Shown: positions 7,328-11,863 of the stretch, piece after piece | Position numbering within the stretch: position 1 is the first letter of the stretch | Layout: every line of letters begins with the position of its first letter | Assembly: GCA_902475825.1 (NCBI GenBank) | Contig: CABSBA010000029.1 | Coordinates: 1 to 11,863 of the forward strand | Direction: 5' to 3' | Length of the DNA: 11,863 bases | Source: an uncultured Collinsella sp. | Lineage (GTDB): Bacteria > Actinomycetota > Coriobacteriia > Coriobacteriales > Coriobacteriaceae | Notes under the pieces: model-generated | Database searches by the model: none | What the model was told of the DNA's origin: nothing | What the model saw: the letters and a program-made list of their open reading frames with translations, nothing else | Translations under genes and position numbers: made by a program

Positions 7328-7854
7328 AGGGCGCCCGTCCCGTCGGCGCGTTGCTGGTGCTCGCCTGTGCGGTCGTGGCAGTGGCAGTGGCGGTTTGGGG
7401 GCTTAACGCAGCGCGGCAACAACGTTTAGGGGCTGCCGCGGATGCGGGATCGGGTTCGGCGGCGGCGTCTCAAATAGACGATGCGCGAGACGCGGACGAT
7501 GCGAATGCCGCCGTCACGGCGCAAACGTTCTTGCAAGCACTCGACGAGCGAGCGGACGCTGCAACGGGTTCATCTGCAAACAATGCCGTCGCTGTTCGTC
7601 TCGCATGGTCCGAGTGCCGACCGATGACCGAAGCGGCGGCGGATATGCTGCGTTCCTATCGCGAGGTGCCCACGGCGCAACTTGCTCTGAGCGGCTATCT
7701 CGACATCAAGGGCAACGTGTGGGGCGCCATCGTGCGTGACGGACGCGGCTGGGTCGATATGGTGACGGTTGCCGCGGATGCTGGTGATACTTCGTGTCGC
7801 CTGCGCGTGGTCCGCCTGACCCCGCAGACAACGAACTCAAAGGAGGGGTCGTGA
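7291..7854 (+). CDS. Unrecognised membrane-anchored protein between two pilin genes
   Basis: I do not recognise this 187-residue protein. It has a short cytoplasmic N-terminus (MERYQRGHQQPVEGARP), one strong membrane helix at about 18-40 rich in Ala and Val, an Ala/Asp/Ser linker (about 45-75), and an extracytoplasmic domain (about 75-180) that looks helical first (TAQTFLQALDERAD, TEAAADMLRSYREV) and then beta-rich (LALSGYLDIKG, VWGAIVRDGRGWVDMVTV). Cys109 and Cys169 could form a disulfide. The start ATG 7291 lies inside flp with a weak AAGG 10 nt upstream; TTG 7351 is in frame but would cut into the membrane helix. The stop is 1 nt before the second pilin start. Its position suggests a pilus assembly or minor fibre role, by context only. 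Confidence 0.75.
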   Translation: MERYQRGHQQPVEGARPVGALLVLACAVVAVAVAVWGLNAARQQRLGAAADAGSGSAAASQIDDARDADDANAAVTAQTFLQALDERADAATGSSANNAVAVRLAWSECRPMTEAAADMLRSYREVPTAQLALSGYLDIKGNVWGAIVRDGRGWVDMVTVAADAGDTSCRLRVVRLTPQTTNSKEGS

Positions 7855-7855
7855 A

Positions 7856-8074
7856 ATGCATGACGTCCTGCGCGAGGAATCTGCCCAGGCAACGGTCGAA
7901 TACGCCATCGTCACGGTGGCGCTGCTTTCCATCGTGCTGGCGATCGCGGGGCTTTGGCGTGCCGGTGCCGATGGGCGCTTGGCGGCGCTGGTCGAGCGGG
8001 CGGCGTCTCACGGCGTCACTTCGACATCGGTTGTCGACGCTGCTGCGGGTTCTAAGGACATCGTGCTGTATTGA
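7856..8074 (+). CDS. Flp-like pilin (second copy)
   Basis: A 72-residue pilin-like protein with the same motif as the first copy: REESAQATVEYAIV, followed by a hydrophobic helix (about 15-35) and a soluble tail of some 37 residues ending in SKDIVLY. Cleavage between Ala10 and Gln11 would place Glu15 at +5 and leave 62 residues. It has a strong ribosome binding site (AGGAGGGG at 7841-7848, 7 nt before ATG 7856) located inside the end of the preceding gene. It may be a second fibre subunit or a minor pilin; the larger soluble tail favours a distinct role from the first copy. The next gene starts 4 nt after its stop. Confidence 0.85.
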   Translation: MHDVLREESAQATVEYAIVTVALLSIVLAIAGLWRAGADGRLAALVERAASHGVTSTSVVDAAAGSKDIVLY

Positions 8075-8078
8075 TGCC

Positions 8079-8549
8079 ATGCGCGAGGACCGGGCGCAGT
8101 CTACGGTCGAGGCGGCATTCCTGCTGCCGACGTTTCTGACGCTCGTCCTGTTGGCGCTGCAGCCGGTGTGCCTGCTCTACACACGCGCGGTCATGGAGTC
8201 TGCCGCCGCCGAGACCGCGCGGCTCATGACCACGACGACGGTGGGGGATGACGAGGATATTAAGGAGTTCGCCCGCCGCCGTCTTGCCGCGGTTCCCGAC
8301 GTTTCGATTTTCCATGCCGGCGGGCCCCTGTCGTGGGATATCGAGTTGGGGCGGTCCGATGCCGGCGGCGTCTCGTCCGTTTCCGTTACCGGCGAGGTTA
8401 AACCGCTGCCTGTGATCGGTGCGTTTGTGCAGGCTATGGGTAGTGCAGGCCAAAACGGCTATGTCGAGCTTAGGGTCGACGTCTCGTATCGATCACGTCC
8501 CGAGTGGCTGGAGGGAGACTATGATTCATGGATTGCTGCATGGGATTAA
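8079..8549 (+). CDS. tadE: TadE-like pseudopilin
   Basis: A 156-residue minor pilin-like protein of the TadE type. It begins MREDRAQSTVEAAFLLP, i.e. a six-residue leader, a putative Ala6/Gln7 cut with Glu11 at +5, then a membrane helix (about 12-34) and a soluble extracytoplasmic domain. The AxxExA pattern early in the soluble part (ESAAAETARLM) is typical of TadE/TadG proteins. ATG 8079 follows the previous stop by 4 nt and has no good binding site of its own, so it probably depends on translational coupling. The open frame extends upstream, but ATG 8079 is the start that gives the short leader shared with its neighbours. It overlaps the following gene by 29 nt. Confidence 0.85.
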   Translation: MREDRAQSTVEAAFLLPTFLTLVLLALQPVCLLYTRAVMESAAAETARLMTTTTVGDDEDIKEFARRRLAAVPDVSIFHAGGPLSWDIELGRSDAGGVSSVSVTGEVKPLPVIGAFVQAMGSAGQNGYVELRVDVSYRSRPEWLEGDYDSWIAAWD

Positions 8550-10686
8550 GCGCTGCCTGTTGAGGGTGACGAGGGGGCTTGCGGGCCGTTGCCGACCGCG
8601 TGCTCGCTGCAAGCGAGGCGGCTTTATGGGTCGAGCCGGGATCGACCTGTTTATCGAAGACGGTGCCTATACCACACTCTCCTCTGCGGTGGTCATCTTG
8701 GTGGTGCTCACGCTACTGTTTTCGTCGACGGCGGCGATATGGAGCATGTCGCGCGCGGGGGATACCCAGGTGGCTGCCGATAGCGGCGCGCAGGCAGGCG
8801 CCAATGTGGTGTCGTCCTATCACACGGCTGCCACGGTGGTTGATGCGAGCATCTTGAGTCTGGGGCTGGCGGGGTTTGCCACGATCGGGACGGGCCTGGT
8901 CGCCATCCTCATCCCGGGTGCTGAACCAGTTGCCGGCAATATGGTCGACACCGGGATTGAGATCATTAAAACACGCAATAAGTTTGCCAAGAGTGCATCT
9001 GAGGGCCTGCAGAAAATCGAGACGGCTCTACCGTATCTGGTCGCTGCGCGAGCTACGCAGGCCGTGTCGGCGCAGGATACCGAGGGTGCGACCTATACCG
9101 GTACGGCGCTTGCCGTGCCCAGGACGTCCGAGTCGGATTTCGTTGCGCTCGAGGGTTCCGAGATCTTGACCGATGTGATTAAAGACACATCGAAAGATCT
9201 GGAACGCGCAGCAGATGAGTTGCAGAAGGCCTCGGAGGAGACGGCGAAAGCAAAAGAGCGTGCCTGGCTTGCGGATTGCGGCGGGTCGGATCCGGCTTCG
9301 GTCGGCAGCCGCTCATGCATGTGGGAACGCGCGAAGAGCCTGGCAAAGCTATCGGATATTGAGAATCCGCACAAAGCCTCGAGTATCACGTGGGAGCCGC
9401 AAGTGGCACTCGATCGCGCGAGGGCCTACTATCACCAGCGTCTGGCAGACGAAAAACCACAGGGTTCAAGCGTCGAGACGAAGGCGGAGTCGGCGGCGCG
9501 CAAGGCGTTTTACACCTATGCGAGTACAGAGGTCAATCGCGCATATGTAACCGAGGACGGAGATGAAGTCGCTTCCTATATCCCGCTGTTGCCGCGCAAC
9601 ACTGACGAGGTGCGAGCGACGGAACTCTATACCGATGCGGTGTGGCCAACCAGTGCCCATGATGGCAAAACGTATCTGCATTATGGAACGAGCTGCCCCA
9701 ACTATAAGAAAGGGACGCCAGGCGGGCTAGCCTCGGTCGCTGCTTATGACGGGCAGGACAAATGCAACAGATGCCATTTTGGTGTTTCGTCGCTCGGCGC
9801 CGTTGCGGCTCCTTCGACTTCTATCGAAAACGGCTTCGAGTACCACTTTGATCGATTCAAAGACGCCCTGGAGAAATACGTCGAATGCCGCAACAAAGAG
9901 CTCGAGCTCATGCGCCAGACCGAGGACGAGGCTGACCGTGCGGGCAATGCGTTTGACGAGGCCATTAAAGCGCTTTCGGGCGAGCGCCCGCGTATCGCTC
10001 CGCCCGGTCGCAACGGCGTGGTTGCCTTTGCGGTTTCGGGTGCCATCTCGAGCCCCGATGAGCTCAACTCTTCGTTTAACACGACAGTCAGGCTTGGCGA
10101 TCGCGGCGCGATCTCTGCTGCGGTGCTGGCGCCCGATGACGCGACGGCGCAGAACAACGTTCTCTCGCGGTTTTTCTCGACGCTGGAGGAGCGTTCGGGT
10201 GGCGTTGCCGGTGTACTCGATGGCGTCATGGATGTTTGGGGACGGCTTCTTGTGGGATACGGAGACATCCAGGGCTCGGCCGACGAGCTTATGGATGAGA
10301 TGATCGATGACCTGGGAGGGAACAGTGGCGCGCTGGGCTCCATTGCGTCGTGGCTCGGCGATACCGTTTCAACGTCCGTGGCGGCGCTGGGCTTGGAGCC
10401 GTGCGACTTGCGCCTACGAAAGCCGGTGCTGACCGACACCGCCAATGTCATCAAGAGCCCGGGGTCTGACATCACAGGTCTTTCTAAAGTGCAGGACAAG
10501 CTACGAAGTATTCCGCTGGGCGTGACCGACCCCAAGGCGCTTTGCGAGGCGCTGGAATATCAAGTCGAGCGCACTATCAGCGGTGCGGTGTTCACGCTAG
10601 CGGAGATTCCGCTGCCCGGCGGCGGTTCCATCCCGCTTACCGTCGATGTTGCCACGCTGGCGGGTGCCCTGGGCGGTGGGTCGTAA
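8521..10686 (+). CDS. Large TadG-like membrane-anchored extracellular protein
   Basis: A 721-residue protein, by far the largest pilin-like product of the operon. It has an Arg/Cys-rich N-terminus (1-35), the phrase IEDGAYTTLSSAVV, a membrane helix (about 51-75) and then WSMSRAGDTQVAADSGAQAGAN, the helix of TadG/TadE-like proteins. A second hydrophobic stretch follows at about 102-140. Next come an amphipathic, coiled-coil-prone region (about 220-250) and a Cys-containing part: Cys253, Cys266, Cys392, the CxxCH motif CNRCH (415-419) and Cys456. The C-terminal part ends in a Gly-rich IPLPGGGSIPL stretch. The +5 Glu seen in the four shorter pilins is replaced by Ser. Start ATG 8521 has GGAGG at 8510-8514; ATG 8626 with GAGG at 8615-8618 is a real alternative, since residues 1-35 use unusual codons. 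It is probably a minor or tip component; the middle part matches no family I recognise. Confidence 0.75.
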   Translation: MIHGLLHGIKRCLLRVTRGLAGRCRPRARCKRGGFMGRAGIDLFIEDGAYTTLSSAVVILVVLTLLFSSTAAIWSMSRAGDTQVAADSGAQAGANVVSSYHTAATVVDASILSLGLAGFATIGTGLVAILIPGAEPVAGNMVDTGIEIIKTRNKFAKSASEGLQKIETALPYLVAARATQAVSAQDTEGATYTGTALAVPRTSESDFVALEGSEILTDVIKDTSKDLERAADELQKASEETAKAKERAWLADCGGSDPASVGSRSCMWERAKSLAKLSDIENPHKASSITWEPQVALDRARAYYHQRLADEKPQGSSVETKAESAARKAFYTYASTEVNRAYVTEDGDEVASYIPLLPRNTDEVRATELYTDAVWPTSAHDGKTYLHYGTSCPNYKKGTPGGLASVAAYDGQDKCNRCHFGVSSLGAVAAPSTSIENGFEYHFDRFKDALEKYVECRNKELELMRQTEDEADRAGNAFDEAIKALSGERPRIAPPGRNGVVAFAVSGAISSPDELNSSFNTTVRLGDRGAISAAVLAPDDATAQNNVLSRFFSTLEERSGGVAGVLDGVMDVWGRLLVGYGDIQGSADELMDEMIDDLGGNSGALGSIASWLGDTVSTSVAALGLEPCDLRLRKPVLTDTANVIKSPGSDITGLSKVQDKLRSIPLGVTDPKALCEALEYQVERTISGAVFTLAEIPLPGGGSIPLTVDVATLAGALGGGS

Positions 10687-11162
10687 TGGGCATCCGCAAA
10701 CGCCTGCGCGAGGAGCGCGCCCAGGCGACGGTCGAGATGGCCGTGGTCACGCCCGTCCTGCTGGTTCTGGCGCTTATCGTGTACAACGTCATGATCTTTG
10801 CCGGTGCGGTCGCACGCTTCGACCGCGTGGTGCCCGATATCGTGCTAGCGCATGCCGTGGCGCCGAGCGGGGAGGGCGATGGCGGCTCCATCGATGCCTC
10901 CGCGACCGTTCAGGCTCAGATCCAACATGCCATGGAAGGCTATGACTTGCAGATCGAGGTCTCAAGCAAACAGGGTGCGACGACATCGGATGGCGGTCTG
11001 CTTTCGCTTTCCGGCACGTTTAGGACCTATACCTGCACCATGCGCTACGAGCCGTGGCCGAGCTCGCCCAGCATCGCCGGCGTTTCGCTGGGGGCACCGG
11101 CACAGTTGTCGCACGAGCGCGCAGTGACAGTCGACCCGTGGCGTCCGGGGGTGGTCACGTGA
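10686..11162 (+). CDS. TadE/TadF-like pseudopilin (second copy)
   Basis: A 158-residue minor pilin-like protein. The leader MGIRKRLREERA is followed by QATVEMAVVTPVLLVLALIV, giving a putative cut between Ala12 and Gln13 with Glu17 at +5, a membrane helix (about 18-40), and a soluble domain of about 115 residues with a single cysteine pair region (YTCTMRYEPWP) near its end. It resembles the TadE-like protein at 8079 in layout but the soluble parts differ. ATG 10686 overlaps the previous stop by 1 nt (TAATG), with only a GGTGGG-like binding site, pointing to coupled translation. Its stop overlaps the DUF192 gene by 4 nt (GTGA). Confidence 0.82.
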   Translation: MGIRKRLREERAQATVEMAVVTPVLLVLALIVYNVMIFAGAVARFDRVVPDIVLAHAVAPSGEGDGGSIDASATVQAQIQHAMEGYDLQIEVSSKQGATTSDGGLLSLSGTFRTYTCTMRYEPWPSSPSIAGVSLGAPAQLSHERAVTVDPWRPGVVT

Positions 11163-11518
11163 ACGCGGTCTCATCCTATATTGCCTACGCGCGGGCGCTC
11201 AGCAGGCTGGGTTGGACGCCTGCGGAGTTTGTGGTGGCGGAGTCGTTTGCCGTGCGCCTGCGTGGCGTGCTGGGGCGGTCGCCGATTGCCGCCAACGGGT
11301 TGCCGCTCGTCATGGCGTTTCCACGCTGCTCTTCGGTCCACACCTGCTTTATGGCCTATCCCATCGACATTGCCTTTATCGATCGAAACGGCAACGTCCT
11401 CGCGCACTACGAAAACGTCCGTCCTTGGCGCATGTGTTCCTGTCCCGGTGCCTGGGCGGTGCTGGAACGCCCTTCAATCCTCGCTACACCTCCCGCCCTC
11501 CAACAAGTGCCGGCGTAA
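11159..11518 (+). CDS. DUF192 family protein at the end of the Tad operon
   Basis: A 119-residue protein of the DUF192 family, small globular beta-rich domains of unknown function often found as exported proteins. The match rests on SFAVRLRGVLGR (29-40), a CSSVHTCFM block (57-65), YPIDIAFIDRNGNVLAH (67-83) and a C-terminal A..VLERP (98-105), which are the family's conserved blocks in the right order. Unlike many bacterial members it shows no signal peptide, so it is probably cytoplasmic. Cys57, His61, Cys63, Cys93 and Cys95 could bind metal, which is inference. Start GTG 11159 overlaps the preceding stop (GTGA), so it is translated with the pilus genes. No terminator is visible after it. Confidence 0.85.
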   Translation: MNAVSSYIAYARALSRLGWTPAEFVVAESFAVRLRGVLGRSPIAANGLPLVMAFPRCSSVHTCFMAYPIDIAFIDRNGNVLAHYENVRPWRMCSCPGAWAVLERPSILATPPALQQVPA

Positions 11519-11536
11519 GAATTGGCGACAGCGGAC

Positions 11537-11551
11537 TTTCGTCATACGAAA
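11537..11551. promoter_or_regulatory. Perfect palindrome upstream of the toxin gene, putative operator
   Basis: TTTCGT and ACGAAA form a perfect 6-bp inverted repeat with a 3-nt spacer. It lies between a TTGGCG (11522-11527) and a TAAGAT (11557-11562), weak candidates for promoter elements, and 25 nt before the toxin start. Toxin-antitoxin operons often carry a palindrome here for autorepression. There is no T-run, so it is not a terminator. Confidence 0.4.
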
Positions 11552-11576
11552 TTGGGTAAGATGGAGGAGAAGGTGC

Positions 11577-11843
11577 ATGGATGTTGAGATCCATCCGAAC
11601 GCCAAAAAACACTTGACGGAAAAGCAGGTGCTTGGTGCCTGGTTTGCGGTTACTGAGTGCATTCGCCGCGAGTCGGAGGACGAGCCGCCGAGATGGCTTG
11701 CCATTGGATGGCTTCCAGATGGTCGAAGTGTGGAACTTGTTGCGGTCGAACTAATTCGTGGATGGCTCATTATTCATGCCCTGTCTCCGGTTCAGAAGAA
11801 ATTCTGGCAAGAGATCGAGCGAGCTCGGCAGAGGGGTCGATGA
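11577..11843 (+). CDS. BrnT/RelE-like putative toxin
   Basis: An 88-residue protein that resembles small ribonuclease toxins of the BrnT/RelE-like kind. It starts MDVEIHPNAKKHLT, comparable to the 'xxxxNxxKHG' opening of BrnT, then a helix (EKQVLGAWFAVTECIRRE), a beta core (RWLAIGWLPDGRSVELVAVEL and GWLIIHALSP), and a basic C-terminal helix (VQKKFWQEIERARQRGR). ATG 11577 is preferred because GGAGGAG at 11563-11569 is 7 nt upstream. The stop overlaps the next ATG by 1 nt, the usual tight toxin-antitoxin spacing. If the family call is right it would cleave mRNA. It could also be an unrelated small protein; the catalytic residues cannot be assigned from the sequence alone. Confidence 0.55.
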   Translation: MDVEIHPNAKKHLTEKQVLGAWFAVTECIRRESEDEPPRWLAIGWLPDGRSVELVAVELIRGWLIIHALSPVQKKFWQEIERARQRGR

Positions 11844-11863
11844 TGAGCAGGGCGTATACGGCT
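11843..11863 (+). CDS. Start of a downstream gene, probable antitoxin (truncated by window end)
   Basis: Only seven codons are visible (MSRAYTA). ATG 11843 overlaps the toxin stop (TGATG) with GAGGGG at 11831-11836 six nt upstream; ATG 11840 is in the same frame. The overlap with a putative toxin makes an antitoxin the likeliest identity, but nothing in these residues shows it. Confidence 0.4.

Noticed and set aside
9744..10535. 263-codon reverse-strand open frame opposite the TadG-like gene
   Set aside because: It is Ser/Pro-rich with no motif. The forward frame continues without interruption and ends in coupled translation with the next gene.
1..11863. CRISPR arrays, tRNA or rRNA genes, insertion sequences, attachment sites
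   Set aside because: No regularly spaced repeats, cloverleaf or rRNA-like stretches, transposase motifs or terminal inverted repeats were seen by reading.

Overview
The window reads as chromosomal DNA from a GC-rich, Gram-positive (monoderm) actinobacterium. The style of the proteins and of the operon suggests a gut Coriobacteriia member such as Collinsella; this is inference from protein resemblance, since no 16S or other marker gene is present. Every credible gene lies on the + strand, and the reverse-strand open frames look like GC-driven shadows.

Left flank (1-1718). The C-terminal end of a DUF2975-like membrane protein is followed by a small YozG-type Cro/C1 regulator. Next comes rsgA, the circularly permuted GTPase of 30S ribosome maturation, closed by a clear intrinsic terminator at 1685-1718.

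Intergenic control region (1719-1918). A cluster of overlapping inverted repeats (1747-1832), one of them spanning a perfect -35 hexamer, sits just upstream of a 9.6-kb operon.

Tad/Flp pilus operon (1919-11518). Twelve genes are packed with overlaps or very small gaps. In order they are: cpaB/rcpC-like SAF protein, tadZ/cpaE-like ATPase, tadA/cpaF secretion ATPase, tadB and tadC (inner-membrane platform), flp pilin, an unrecognised membrane-anchored protein, a second Flp-like pilin, a TadE-like pseudopilin, a 721-residue TadG-like protein, a second TadE/TadF-like pseudopilin, and a DUF192 protein. Together these would polymerise a thin adhesive pilus: TadA drives assembly through TadB and TadC, Flp proteins form the fibre, the TadE/G-like proteins are minor components, and CpaB and TadZ help assemble or place the machine. 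No secretin is present, as expected for a monoderm. No prepilin peptidase (TadV/CpaA) is encoded in the window, so it must lie elsewhere. Four proteins share one processing-like motif (Ala-Gln-x-Thr-[Val/Thr]-Glu), the best internal evidence that they are substrates of one peptidase.

Right flank (11519-11863). A small BrnT/RelE-like putative toxin gene has its own strong ribosome binding site and a perfect palindrome upstream. It overlaps the first codons of a downstream gene, cut off by the window end, that is probably its antitoxin.

The less familiar elements are the 187-residue protein between the two pilins, the TadG-like protein with its CxxCH motif, the TadZ-like ATPase lacking the ParA/MinD signature lysine, the DUF192 gene fused translationally to the operon end, and the inverted-repeat cluster before cpaB.
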